Positions 8,067-16,019 of a DNA stretch of 64,000 nucleotides are shown here, one piece after another. The position numbers and the translations under genes were made by a program. The notes beneath the pieces are model-generated. The model saw only the letters and a list, made by a program, of their open reading frames with translations. It was not told the DNA's origin and searched no databases. The first letter of the stretch is position 1, and every line of letters starts with the position of its first letter. The DNA lies in NCBI RefSeq assembly GCF_039871875.1, contig NZ_JBDPMD010000020.1:1-64000 (forward strand), in the 5' to 3' direction. The DNA comes from Sphaerisporangium sp039871875. Its GTDB lineage: Bacteria; Actinomycetota; Actinomycetes; Streptosporangiales; Streptosporangiaceae.

Positions 8067-8879
8067 TCAGCCGGCGCCGGCCTGGCGGCGGTGCTGCTGG
8101 GGGGACGGCCCGGGCAGCGGCTGGGCCTCGGTGAGCATGGCGGTGGTGGCCTCGTCGACGATGTCGCGCATGGCGCGCTCGGCGGCCTCGGCGTCACCCG
8201 ACTGCACGGCCTCGGCGACGTCGGCGTGGCGGCGGATGGCGGCGCCCTCGGGCAGGCGCGGCATCAGGCCGTGCTGGGTGCGGCCGCGCAGCACCTCGGT
8301 GACCACGTCGGTGAGGGCGCGCAGCATCTCGTTGCCGGAGGCCTCCAGCAGGGTGCGGTGGAACAGGATGTCGGCCTGCAGGTAGTCGCGCAGCTCCCCG
8401 GCGCGGCCGTGCACGGCCATGCGCATGACGGCCCCGGTGAGCACCCCGCACTGCGCGGGGGTGGCGTTCCCGGCGGCCAGCGCGGCGGCCACCGGTTCCA
8501 CGCCGCGGCGCAGGTCCCCCAGGGAACGCAGCAGGGCGTCGCGGTCGGCGCCGGCCAGGCGCCAGCGGATGACGTGCGGGTCGAACAGGTTCCAGGCGGT
8601 GCGCGGGGCGACGGTCACCCCGACGCGGCGGCGGCTGGTCACCAGGCCCATCGACTCAAGGACGCGGATGGCCTCGCGGATCACCGAGCGCGACACCCCG
8701 AAACGGCGTTCCATCTGCTCGCCGCGCAGCACGGCCCCGGTGGGCAGCACGCCTGAGGTGATCAGGGTGCCCAGACCGTCGAGCACGTCCCCGTGCAGGC
8801 CCGAACCGGATGCCGGAGCCGGTGCCGGGGTCGCCGGAATGGTCTGGTCATTGCCCCCCACGGTCGCTGATCCTCCCAC
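8067..8879 (-). CDS. GntR/FadR-subfamily (FCD) transcriptional regulator, probably for gluconate
   Basis: A 270-residue regulator with a winged-helix GntR domain near residues 30-95 (GEQMERRFGVSRSVIREAIRVLESMGLVTSRRRVGVTVAP) and a C-terminal all-helical FCD ligand domain whose metal-binding residues are in place (DILFHRTLLEASGN and IRRHADVAEAV). FCD regulators sense carboxylates or sugar acids. It faces the gluconokinase gene across 140 bases, the usual arrangement for a gluconate repressor, so control of gluconate phosphorylation is the best guess. The 3' end lies one base from the stop of the convergent oxygenase-like gene, so the two transcription units abut. Confidence 0.88.
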   Translation of the reverse strand: MGGSATVGGNDQTIPATPAPAPASGSGLHGDVLDGLGTLITSGVLPTGAVLRGEQMERRFGVSRSVIREAIRVLESMGLVTSRRRVGVTVAPRTAWNLFDPHVIRWRLAGADRDALLRSLGDLRRGVEPVAAALAAGNATPAQCGVLTGAVMRMAVHGRAGELRDYLQADILFHRTLLEASGNEMLRALTDVVTEVLRGRTQHGLMPRLPEGAAIRRHADVAEAVQSGDAEAAERAMRDIVDEATTAMLTEAQPLPGPSPQQHRRQAGAG

Positions 8880-8906
8880 GATATGGATGCAAAGCCAGCC
8901 ACACGC

Positions 8907-8962
8907 CTTATAAATACGACTTTTAGCACTTCATACTTGATTATGCCAGATGAATTGTGCCA
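8907..8962. promoter_or_regulatory. AT-rich divergent promoter region of GntR and gluconokinase
   Basis: A strikingly AT-rich island (from CTTATAAATACGAC to GATTATGCCAGATGAATTGT) in otherwise ~75% GC DNA, located between the GntR and gluconokinase starts. On the minus strand it contains two imperfect direct repeats, TGGCACAATT (8953-8962) and TGGCATAATC (8939-8948), 14 bp apart, candidate regulator half-sites. Assignment to the GntR protein is inferred from position only. Confidence 0.4.
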
Positions 8963-9019
8963 CTCTGTCGCCGGGCGCCCCCCGACACCGCCGCCCCGTC
9001 CCCGACCGTGAGGCCGCCG

Positions 9020-9601
9020 ATGACCACCGCCGACCCTCCGCCCGCTGCCCGCGCCCCCGGTGCCGAAACCTCCGCTGTCCCGCTGCTTGTGGTGATGGGC
9101 GTGTCGGGGTCGGGCAAGACGACCGTGGGGCGCGCCCTCGCCGCCAGGCTCGGCGTGCCGTTCGCCGACGCCGACGACTTCCACAGCCCCGGGAACGTCG
9201 CCAAGATGACGGCCGGGATCCCCCTGCAGGACGCCGACCGGCTGCCGTGGCTGCGGCGGGTGGGGGCGTGGCTGGCCGGGCGGGCGGGTGAGGGCGGGGT
9301 GGTGAGCTGCTCGGCGCTGCGGCGCGGCTACCGCGACGTGCTGCGCGAGGCGGCGCCGGCGGCGTTCTTCGTGCACCTGCACGGCGACCGGGAGGTGGTG
9401 CGGCGGCGGGTGACCGGGCGGACCGGCCACTTCATGCCGGCGTCGCTGGTGGACTCCCAGTACGCGGCGCTGGAGCCGCTCGGGCCGGACGAGAACGGGG
9501 TGGTGCTGGACTTCTCCCGCCAGGTGGACCGGCTGGTGGAGGACTACCTGGCGGCGACGGGGACCACCCCGCCCAACGAAACCGACAAACCGGATAAATA
9601 G
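9020..9601 (+). CDS. gntK: Gluconokinase
   Basis: Phosphorylates gluconate to 6-phosphogluconate with ATP, feeding the pentose-phosphate route. The product has the P-loop MGVSGSGKTTVG, the family motif FADADDFHSPGNVAKMTAGIPLQDADRLPWL, SCSALRRGYRDVLR and RRRVTGRTGHFMPASLVDSQYAALEPL, all hallmark gluconokinase blocks. The ATG at 9020 gives a 193-residue protein with a ~20-residue lead before the P-loop; an upstream in-frame start at 8957 is possible but would sit in the AT-rich promoter. It is divergent from an FCD-type GntR regulator that probably controls it. The terminal TDKPDK tail is lysine-rich and AT-rich, unlike the body of the gene. Confidence 0.93.
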   Translation: MTTADPPPAARAPGAETSAVPLLVVMGVSGSGKTTVGRALAARLGVPFADADDFHSPGNVAKMTAGIPLQDADRLPWLRRVGAWLAGRAGEGGVVSCSALRRGYRDVLREAAPAAFFVHLHGDREVVRRRVTGRTGHFMPASLVDSQYAALEPLGPDENGVVLDFSRQVDRLVEDYLAATGTTPPNETDKPDK

Positions 9602-9637
9602 TGCGTTTTGTCGGTCTGGGCAGGGTACAGGCACGAC

Positions 9638-10198
9638 ATGGCGGAGTTTCTCACCGACATCCAGACGCTGCGCGACCGGGCACGCGAGGAGATCGACAAG
9701 GGCCCGGTCACCGAGGCCGCCGGCGCCGACCTGCCGCGGGTCGTCCAGGTGTGCAACGAGGCCCTGGCCACCGAGATCGTCTGCGTGCTGCGGTACAAAC
9801 GCCACTACTACACCGCCGGCGGCGTCCACGCCGGGCCGGTGGCCCGGGAGTTCCTGGAACACGCCACCGACGAGCAGCGGCACGCCGACATGCTGGCCGA
9901 CCGCATCGCCCAGCTCGGCGGCCAGCCCGACTTCGACCCCGCCCGGCTCAGCACCCGGGCCCACATCCGCTGCGACGCCGGCCAGGACCTGGTCGAGATG
10001 ATCCGCGAGGACCTGGTGGCCGAACGGGTCGCCATCGCCTCCTACACCGAGATCGCCCAGTGGCTGGGCGACGGCGACCCCATCACCCGGCGGGTGTTCG
10101 AGCAACTGCTCGCCGACGAGGAGGACCACGCCGACGACCTGGCCGACCTGCTGCAACGCCTGCCCCGCCACCGCGCCGACGCCGCCGGGCCCGCCTGA
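9638..10198 (+). CDS. Ferritin-like/bacterioferritin-type protein
   Basis: A 186-residue four-helix-bundle protein. Di-iron ligand positions typical of ferritin-like domains are visible on successive helices: NEALATEIVCVLRYKRHYY, REFLEHATDEQRHADMLADRIAQLGG, IREDLVAERVAIASYTEIAQW and LLADEEDHADDLADLL. This is the ExxH/ExxxH spacing of bacterioferritins and their relatives, proteins that oxidise and store iron or detoxify peroxide. The ATG at 9638 is preferred over the upstream TTG at 9608. It lies 36 bases after the gluconokinase stop and could be co-transcribed, although a TACAGG element 6 nt before the ATG could be its own leaderless promoter. The haem-ligating Met of true Bfr cannot be assigned with certainty. 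Confidence 0.82.
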   Translation: MAEFLTDIQTLRDRAREEIDKGPVTEAAGADLPRVVQVCNEALATEIVCVLRYKRHYYTAGGVHAGPVAREFLEHATDEQRHADMLADRIAQLGGQPDFDPARLSTRAHIRCDAGQDLVEMIREDLVAERVAIASYTEIAQWLGDGDPITRRVFEQLLADEEDHADDLADLLQRLPRHRADAAGPA

Positions 10199-10232
10199 GC
10201 GGGCACGGCACGCCGCCGGCCGCGGGCCGTCC

Positions 10233-12548
10233 CTAGTGCGGCCAGGTCCAGTCCCGGATCTCCGGCGGGTCCTCGCCGTGGCGGCGGGTGTAGGCGCGGG
10301 CGCGCAGCCGCTCGTCGACCATCTGCTGGCGCAGGTGGGCGTGGGACTCCCCCAGGCCGGGGACACGGTCGATGACGTCCATCACCAGGTGGAACCGGTC
10401 GATGTTGTTCATCATGCACATGTCGAACGGCGTGGTGGTGGTGCCCTCCTCGATGTACCCGCGCACGTGCAGGTTGTGGTGGCCGTGGCGGCGGTAGGTG
10501 AGGCGGTGGATGAGCCACGGGTAGCCGTGGAAGTTGAACACGCAGGGCCTGCCGGTGGTGAACAGGGCGTCGTAGGCCTGGTCGGAGAGCCCGTGGGGGT
10601 GCTCGGCCTCCGGCTGCAGCCGCATCAGGTCCACCACGTTGACCACGCGGACCTTCAGGTCCGGGATGTGGCGGCGCAGCAGGTCGGCCGCGGCGAGGGT
10701 CTCCAGGGTGGGCACGTCCCCGGCGCAGGCCAGCACCACGTCCGGCTCGGCGCCCTGGTCGGTGGAGGCCCACGGCAGGATGCCCAGGCCCCGGGTGCAG
10801 TGCACCACCGCCTCGTCCATGGTCATCAGATCCAGCACCGGCTGCTTGCCGGCCACCACGACGTTGACGTAGTCGCGTGAGCGCAGGCAGTGGTCGGCCA
10901 CCGACAGCAGGGTGTTGGTGTCGGGCGGCAGGTAGACCCGCACCACGGTGGCCTTCTTGTTCATCACCACGTCGAGGAACCCGGGGTCCTGGTGGGTGAA
11001 GCCGTTGTGGTCCTGCCGCCACACGTGGGAGCTGAGCAGGTAGTTCAGCGACGCCACCGGGCGGCGCCAGGGGATCTTGCGGGTGGTCTCCAGCCATTTG
11101 GCGTGCTGGTTGAACATCGAGTCGACGATGTGGATGAACGCCTCGTAGGAGTTGAGCAGCCCGTGGCGGCCGGTGAGCAGGTAGCCCTCCAGCCAGCCCT
11201 GGCACAGGTGCTCGCTGAGCACCTCCATCACCCGGCCGTCGGGGGCGAGGTTCACGTCGGTGGGCTCGATCTTGGCGCCCCACGTGCGGGAGGTGGTCTC
11301 GAACACCGCCGACAGCCGGTTGGACTCGGTCTCGTCCGGCCCCATGATGCGGAAGTCGGAGGGGTTGGCGGCCATCACGTCACGCAGGAAACGGCCGAGG
11401 ACGCGGGTCGGCTCGGTGGTGGCGGCCGCGGGGGCCTTCACCTCGGCGGCGTAGCCGGTGAAGTCGGGCAGGGCCAGCGGGCGCAGCAGCTCCCCGCCGT
11501 TGGCGTGCGGGTTGGCGCTCATCCGCCGCTGTCCCCGCGGGGCGGCCGCGCGGACCTGCCCGGTGGGGGCGCCGGCGGCGGTGAACAGCTCCTCGGGGCG
11601 GTAGGAGCGCATCCAGCGTTCCAGCTGGTCCAGGTGCGCGGGGTCGTCGCGCACCCTGGACAGGGGGACCTGGTGGGCGCGCCAGGTGCCCTCCACCGGC
11701 AGGCCGTCCACCTCGCGGGGCCCGGTCCAGCCCTTGGGGGTGCGCAGCACGATCATGGGCCAGGGGTCGCGGGCGCCGGCCTTGATCTCGGCGATCTGGT
11801 CGAACACGGTGTCCAGGGTGGCGGCCATCATCTGGTGCACCTCGGCGGGGTCGTCGCCGGCCACCAGGTGCGGGCGGTGCCCGTAGCCCTCCATCAGCCG
11901 CAGCAGGTCGCGCTCGGGGATGCGGGCCAGCACGGTCGGGGCGGCGATCTTGTAGCCGTTCAGGTGCAGGATGGGCAGCACCGCGCCGTCGCGGGCCGGG
12001 TCGACGAACTTGTTGGCGTGCCAGCTGGTGGCCAGCGGCCCGGTCTCGGCCTCCCCGTCGCCCACCACGCACGCCACCACCAGGCCCGGGTTGTCGGCCG
12101 CGGCGCCGTAGGCGTGGGCCAGGGAGTAGCCGAGCTCGCCGCCCTCGTGGATGGAGCCGGGGGTCTCCGGCGCGACGTGGCTCGGGATGCCGCCGGGGAA
12201 GGAGAACTGGCGGAACAGCCGCCGCATGCCCGCCTCGTCCTGCGACACGTACGGGTACACCTCCGAATAGGTGCCCTCCAGCCAGGCGTGCGCCACCGCG
12301 GCCGGGCCGCCGTGCCCTGGGCCCATGATGTAGATCATGTCCTGGTCGCGTTCCCGGATGATCCGGTTCAGGTGCGCCAGGCAGAAGTTCAGGCCGGGGC
12401 TGGTGCCCCAGTGCCCGAGCAGGCGCGGCTTGACGTGCTCGGGCCGCAGCGGTTCGCGCAGCAGCGGGTTGTCCAGCAGGTAGATCTGGCCGACGGACAG
12501 GTAGTTGGCGGCCCGCCAATAGGCGTCGACATGCTCCAGCTCGCTCAT
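10233..12548 (-). CDS. xfp: Xylulose-5-phosphate/fructose-6-phosphate phosphoketolase
   Basis: Thiamine-diphosphate enzyme that cleaves xylulose 5-phosphate (or fructose 6-phosphate) with phosphate to acetyl phosphate and an aldose phosphate. The product is 771 residues, close to the usual ~790-800. The N-terminal domain opens with HVDAYWRAANYLSVGQIYL, with PRLLGHWGTSPGLNF and IMGPGHGG; the ThDP-binding motif is VVGDGEAETGPLATSWHANKF; later blocks are GWTGPREVDGLPVEGTWRAHQVP, EDF-type RIMGPDETESNRL and HSRDYVNVVVAGKQP-like sequence near residue 600. The ATG at 12548 gives the canonical N-terminus. The gluconokinase 0.6 kb away fits a pentose/gluconate dissimilation theme, but the two are on opposite strands. 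Confidence 0.95.
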   Translation of the reverse strand: MSELEHVDAYWRAANYLSVGQIYLLDNPLLREPLRPEHVKPRLLGHWGTSPGLNFCLAHLNRIIRERDQDMIYIMGPGHGGPAAVAHAWLEGTYSEVYPYVSQDEAGMRRLFRQFSFPGGIPSHVAPETPGSIHEGGELGYSLAHAYGAAADNPGLVVACVVGDGEAETGPLATSWHANKFVDPARDGAVLPILHLNGYKIAAPTVLARIPERDLLRLMEGYGHRPHLVAGDDPAEVHQMMAATLDTVFDQIAEIKAGARDPWPMIVLRTPKGWTGPREVDGLPVEGTWRAHQVPLSRVRDDPAHLDQLERWMRSYRPEELFTAAGAPTGQVRAAAPRGQRRMSANPHANGGELLRPLALPDFTGYAAEVKAPAAATTEPTRVLGRFLRDVMAANPSDFRIMGPDETESNRLSAVFETTSRTWGAKIEPTDVNLAPDGRVMEVLSEHLCQGWLEGYLLTGRHGLLNSYEAFIHIVDSMFNQHAKWLETTRKIPWRRPVASLNYLLSSHVWRQDHNGFTHQDPGFLDVVMNKKATVVRVYLPPDTNTLLSVADHCLRSRDYVNVVVAGKQPVLDLMTMDEAVVHCTRGLGILPWASTDQGAEPDVVLACAGDVPTLETLAAADLLRRHIPDLKVRVVNVVDLMRLQPEAEHPHGLSDQAYDALFTTGRPCVFNFHGYPWLIHRLTYRRHGHHNLHVRGYIEEGTTTTPFDMCMMNNIDRFHLVMDVIDRVPGLGESHAHLRQQMVDERLRARAYTRRHGEDPPEIRDWTWPH

Positions 12549-12654
12549 ACCTCAGAGCGTTCCCGTCCTCAGGAGGTTATTCCAGGGACCTTCGTCCCGC
12601 CGCCGGTCCCTCCTTGGTCCCGCCCCGGCCGCGGGCCGCCTCCCGGGAGGCGGC

Positions 12655-12688
12655 TACATTGGACGCCTATGACCGAACATCGTTCGGT
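12655..12688 (+). promoter_or_regulatory. Promoter and palindromic operator of the Ohr gene
   Basis: A -10-like TACATT at 12655-12660 is followed at the expected transcript start by the perfect palindrome ACCGAAC-ATC-GTTCGGT (12672-12688, 7-bp arms, 3-nt centre). An operator lying on +1 would block transcription. The arms resemble a LexA half-site, but the centre is one base too short for a standard SOS box, so the bound regulator is unknown. Confidence 0.5.
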
Positions 12689-12717
12689 TTGTTCGCCCGG
12701 TGTGAGGAGTGACCCCT

Positions 12718-13131
12718 ATGTCAGCGCTGTACACCGCCATCGTCACCGCCTCGGGCCGTGAGGGCCGCGCCGTCTCCTCCGACGGGCTGCTGGACCTCAC
12801 CCTGGCCCCGCCGGCCGAGCTCGGCGGCGACGGCAAGGGCACCAACCCCGAGCAGCTTTTCGCCGCCGGATACGCCGCCTGCTTCGCCAGCGCCCTGTCC
12901 CTGGTCGCCCGCCACCGCAAGATCGACGTCTCGCACGCCTCGGTCACCGCCGAGGTGGGCCTGGCCGGCGCCGCCGGCGGCCGTTTCGGCCTCCAGGTCA
13001 CCCTGCGCGTCGAGCTGCCCGACGAACTGCACGGCGACCAGGGGAACGCCCTGGTGGAGGCCGCACACCAGGTGTGCCCCTACTCCAACGCCACCCGCGG
13101 CAACATCCCCGTGGAGCTGGTCGTCGAGTGA
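12718..13131 (+). CDS. ohr: Organic hydroperoxide resistance protein (Ohr/OsmC family)
   Basis: Thiol peroxidase that reduces organic hydroperoxides, usually with lipoylated-protein or low-molecular-weight thiol donors. The 137-residue length and the two catalytic Cys are typical: GYAACFASAL in the first half and the Ohr-specific VCPYSNATRGNIPVEL near the C-terminus; GTNPEQLFAAGYAAC marks the OsmC fold. The ATG at 12718 has GAGGAG about 9 nt upstream; a GTG three codons earlier is less well placed. A palindromic operator overlaps the likely transcript start. No ohrR gene is adjacent in this window, which is a departure from the common ohr-ohrR pairing. Confidence 0.92.
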   Translation: MSALYTAIVTASGREGRAVSSDGLLDLTLAPPAELGGDGKGTNPEQLFAAGYAACFASALSLVARHRKIDVSHASVTAEVGLAGAAGGRFGLQVTLRVELPDELHGDQGNALVEAAHQVCPYSNATRGNIPVELVVE

Positions 13132-13184
13132 CCGCCGCTGCGCCGGGGCCGAAAACCTGTTGCGGGATCGTCGGTGGGCGCCGC

Positions 13185-13196
13185 TAGGGTCGCCCC
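13185..13196 (+). promoter_or_regulatory. Leaderless -10 element of the ABC exporter operon
   Basis: TAGGGT at 13185-13190 is followed by 6 nt and then the ATG at 13197. The spacing places the transcript start at or next to the start codon, the leaderless arrangement common in actinomycetes. No Shine-Dalgarno sequence is visible. Confidence 0.55.
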
Positions 13197-14126
13197 ATGT
13201 CGACGGGGTCGCTCATCCACGCACGGGGACTGGTCAAACGGTTCGGCGCCTTCACCGCGGTGGACGGCATCGATCTGGACGTGGCGCCGGGGGAGGCGTT
13301 CGGGTTCCTCGGGCCCAACGGCGCGGGCAAGTCGTCCACCATGCGCATGATCGGGTGCGTGTCCATCCCCACCGCCGGCGAGCTGCGCATCCTCGGCATG
13401 GACCCCGTCGGCGACGGCCCCCGCATCCGGGCCAGGCTCGGGGTGTGCCCCCAGCTCGACAACCTCGACCCCGACCTCAACGTGCGCGAGAACCTCACCA
13501 CCTACGCCCGCTACTTCGGCATCCCGCGGGCCGAGGCACGGCGCCGCGCCGACCAGATGCTGGAGTTCGTCCAGCTCGCCGACCGCGCCGCCAGCACCGT
13601 CGAGCCCTTGTCGGGCGGCATGAAACGCCGCCTCACCATCGCCCGCGCGCTCATCAACGAGCCCGACCTGGTGCTGCTGGACGAACCCACCACCGGCCTG
13701 GACCCCCAGGCCCGGCACCTGCTGTGGGAACGGCTGTTCCAGCTCAAACGCCGCGGCACCACCCTGGTCCTCACCACCCACTACATGGACGAGGCCGAGC
13801 AACTGTGCGACCGCCTGGTCGTCATGGACGGCGGCCGCATCGTCGCCGAAGGCTCACCCCGCGCGCTCATCGAGAACTACTCCACCCCCGAGGTGGTGGA
13901 ACTGCGCTTCGGCGACCAGCGCCCCGCCGACGTCGCCGGCAAACTCACCGGCATCGGGGAACGCGTCGACCCCCTCCCCGACCGCGTCCTGGTCTACGCC
14001 CCCGACGGCGACGCCGCCGTCACCGAGGTCCACCGCCGCGGCCTGTCCCCCACCAGCGTCCTGGTCCGCCGCTCCACCCTGGAGGACGTGTTCCTGCACA
14101 TCACCGGCCGCACCCTGGTCGACTGA
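13197..14126 (+). CDS. ABC transporter ATPase (DrrA/NodI type)
   Basis: ATP-binding subunit of a drug- or lipid-type ABC-2 exporter. The 309-residue protein has Walker A GPNGAGKSS, Q-loop region CPQLDNLDPDLNVRENL, ABC signature LSGGMKRRLTIARAL, Walker B LVLLDEPTTGLDP and switch TTHYMDEAEQLCDRL, followed by the DrrA-type C-terminal extension ending in LEDVFLHITGRTLVD. The LDNLDPDLNVREN region is closest to the NodI/lipooligosaccharide subgroup. It heads a three-gene operon with two ABC-2 permeases (14290 and 15126). Likely membrane-associated; the cargo is unknown but could be an antibiotic or glycolipid. Confidence 0.92.
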   Translation: MSTGSLIHARGLVKRFGAFTAVDGIDLDVAPGEAFGFLGPNGAGKSSTMRMIGCVSIPTAGELRILGMDPVGDGPRIRARLGVCPQLDNLDPDLNVRENLTTYARYFGIPRAEARRRADQMLEFVQLADRAASTVEPLSGGMKRRLTIARALINEPDLVLLDEPTTGLDPQARHLLWERLFQLKRRGTTLVLTTHYMDEAEQLCDRLVVMDGGRIVAEGSPRALIENYSTPEVVELRFGDQRPADVAGKLTGIGERVDPLPDRVLVYAPDGDAAVTEVHRRGLSPTSVLVRRSTLEDVFLHITGRTLVD

Positions 14127-14289
14127 TGGCCGCCACCCGCCCCGCCGTCCACGCCGCGCGTGCCGCGGCGACCACGACCACCCGCCCCGCCTCCCCGCGC
14201 CGGAGCGGGCAGGGGACCACGGCACCCCTGACCGCGGCCGTCCCCGCAGGCGCGGGAGCGACCACCACGACCGGCGCCGGGGGTGAACG

Positions 14290-15120
14290 ATGACCACCAC
14301 AGCGGCCCGGCCCGGCGCGGGACCCGGTGAGGGCGCCCGGATCACCGGGGAGCACGGGGTGAGCTGGGTGTCCACCGTGGCCGTGCTGGAGCGCTACCTG
14401 ACCCTGCACCGCAGGCTGTGGCGGGCGTCGGCGGCCTCCTCGATCCTGATGCCGCTGATGATCCTGCTGGGGTTCGGGCTCGGCGTCGGCGGCCACATCG
14501 GGCAGGTGGAGGGAGTCGACTACCTGGCGTGGATCGTGCCGGGCGTGCTGGCCTCCACCGCCTTCCAGGTCGCCATCGGCGAGTCCACCTGGCCGGTGCT
14601 CGGCGACTTCAAATGGGTGCGGGCCTACCACGCCATGCGCGCCACCCCGGTGCGGATCGCCGACATCGTCACCGGGTGGCTGCTGTTCGTCCTGCTGCGC
14701 GTGGTCTCCTCGGTGCTGATCGTGCTCGCCGTCACCGCGCTGTTCGGGGCGCTGCGCTCCCCCTGGGCGCTGGTCACGCCGCTGGTGTGCGGGCTGCTGG
14801 GACTGGCCGCGGCGGCACCCACCACCGGGTTCGCCGCCACCGTCACCCACGACAGCTACTTCGTGCTGCTGTTCCGGTTCGGCGTGGTGCCCGCCATGCT
14901 GTTCGGCGGGGTGTTCTTCCCCGTGGACCAGCTGCCCGCCGCGGCCCGGCCGATCGCGTACCTGTCGCCGCTGTGGCACGGGGTGGAGCTGCAACGCGCC
15001 GCCACCCTCGGCGCCGCGCCGCACTGGCCGGTCGCCGCGCACGTGGCCTACCTGCTGGCGGTGACCGCCGCCGGTGCCGTCTGGGCGCTGCGCGCCTTCC
15101 GCAACCGCCTCCAGGACTGA
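14290..15120 (+). CDS. ABC-2 type permease (NodJ/DrrB-like), first copy
   Basis: A 276-residue integral membrane subunit of the exporter headed by the ATPase at 13197. About six hydrophobic segments are visible (for example SILMPLMILLGFGLGVGGHIG, YLAWIVPGVLASTAFQVAIG, the LLFVLLRVVSSVLIVLAVTALFG region, FGVVPAMLFGGVFFPVDQLP and the final LLAVTAAGAVWALRAF). The GVFFPVDQLPAAARPIAYLSPLWHGVELQR block is the ABC2_membrane signature. It starts with ATG 163 bases after the ATPase stop, behind a GGGGGTGA ribosome site, and its stop is 6 bases before the second permease. The two permeases are paralogous and probably form a heterodimer. Confidence 0.9.
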   Translation: MTTTAARPGAGPGEGARITGEHGVSWVSTVAVLERYLTLHRRLWRASAASSILMPLMILLGFGLGVGGHIGQVEGVDYLAWIVPGVLASTAFQVAIGESTWPVLGDFKWVRAYHAMRATPVRIADIVTGWLLFVLLRVVSSVLIVLAVTALFGALRSPWALVTPLVCGLLGLAAAAPTTGFAATVTHDSYFVLLFRFGVVPAMLFGGVFFPVDQLPAAARPIAYLSPLWHGVELQRAATLGAAPHWPVAAHVAYLLAVTAAGAVWALRAFRNRLQD

Positions 15121-15125
15121 TCGCC

Positions 15126-15926
15126 ATGGTGACCACGATCATCGCCGCCCGCCTGTCCCCGTCCCGGGTCGGCGCCGTGATCAACCGCAACGTCGGCGTG
15201 ATGCGCTCGGGCCCCCACTACTGGCTGATCCTGCTGTCGGGGTTCTGCGAGCCGCTGCTGTACCTGCTGTCCATCGGCGTCGGCGTCGGCGCCCTGGTCG
15301 GCGGGCTCAGCGTGGACGGCCGCACCCTGCCGTACGCCGCGTTCGTCGCCCCCGCGATGCTCGCGGTGTCCGCCATGAACGGCGCCCTGGCCGAGACCAC
15401 GATCAACTTTTTCTTCAAGATGAAGTACCAGAAGACGTTCGAGGCGGTGCTCGCCACCCCCGTCAGCCCGATCGAGATCGCGGTCGGCGAGCTCGGCTGG
15501 GCGATGATCCGCGGCTCGGTGTACACCGGGGCGTTCCTGGTGCTGATGGTGGCGTTCGGCCTCACCTCCCCGCTGTGGGCGCTGGCCGCGTTCCCCGTCA
15601 CCATGCTGGTGGGGCTGGCGTTCGGCGCCGCCGGCATGGCGGTCAGCACCCTGATGCGCGGCTGGCAGGACTTCGACGTGATGAACGTCACCCAGTTCGC
15701 CCTGTTCCTGTTCTCGGGCACCTTCGCCCCCGTGCAGGACTACCCGGCCGCCGTCCAGGTGGTGATCCAGGCGACCCCGCTGTACCACGCGGTGGAACTG
15801 GTGCGCGACCTGTGCCTGGGCGTCCCCGGCTGGGGGTCCCTCGGCCACGCCGCCTACCTGCTGGCGCTCACCGCCGCCGGGCTCGCGTTCGCCGCCGCCC
15901 GGCTGCGCAGCAAACTCCTCGTCTGA
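15126..15926 (+). CDS. ABC-2 type permease (NodJ/DrrB-like), second copy
   Basis: A 266-residue paralogue of the preceding permease. It has the same ordered hydrophobic segments (LLSGFCEPLLYLLSIGVGVGAL, AFVAPAMLAVSAMNGALAE, GAFLVLMVAFGLTSPLWALA, VGLAFGAAGMAVSTLM, NVTQFALFLFSGTFAPV) and the signature FSGTFAPVQDYPAAVQVVIQATPLYHAVELVRDLCLG split across the C-terminal half. It begins with ATG 6 bases after the previous stop, consistent with translational coupling. ATPase plus two different permeases is the NodI/NodJ-like or DrrABC-like exporter layout. Substrate unknown; self-resistance or cell-envelope glycolipid export are both possible. Confidence 0.9.
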   Translation: MVTTIIAARLSPSRVGAVINRNVGVMRSGPHYWLILLSGFCEPLLYLLSIGVGVGALVGGLSVDGRTLPYAAFVAPAMLAVSAMNGALAETTINFFFKMKYQKTFEAVLATPVSPIEIAVGELGWAMIRGSVYTGAFLVLMVAFGLTSPLWALAAFPVTMLVGLAFGAAGMAVSTLMRGWQDFDVMNVTQFALFLFSGTFAPVQDYPAAVQVVIQATPLYHAVELVRDLCLGVPGWGSLGHAAYLLALTAAGLAFAAARLRSKLLV

Positions 15927-15961
15927 GGGGGACCGGCACGATCGCGATGCCGGTGGGGCGC

Positions 15962-16019
15962 TAGAGTCGGGCGGCGTACCGGCGCCCCCAGCCGGTCGGG
16001 GACGAAAGGGCCGGTTCCG
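15962..16019 (+). promoter_or_regulatory. Promoter and structured 5' leader of the SMR exporter
   Basis: A -10-like TAGAGT (15962-15967) predicts a transcript start near 15974 and a ~45-nt leader. The leader contains CCGGC...GCCGG, a C5 run facing a GGGG that overlaps the GGGGACGAAAGG ribosome site, and a second downstream CCGG that could pair alternatively. This alternative pairing around the ribosome site looks riboswitch-like. SMR genes are often under guanidine riboswitches, but I could not match a consensus convincingly. Confidence 0.35.

Noticed and set aside
7024..8197. Upstream extension of the TetR frame to 8197 (615 residues)
   Set aside because: The extension is antisense to the carotenoid-oxygenase-like gene and crosses the operators; only the last 218 residues form a TetR protein.
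12672..12688. LexA box at ohr
   Set aside because: The half-sites fit but the centre is 3 nt; functional actinobacterial LexA boxes need 4. Kept only as an unnamed operator.
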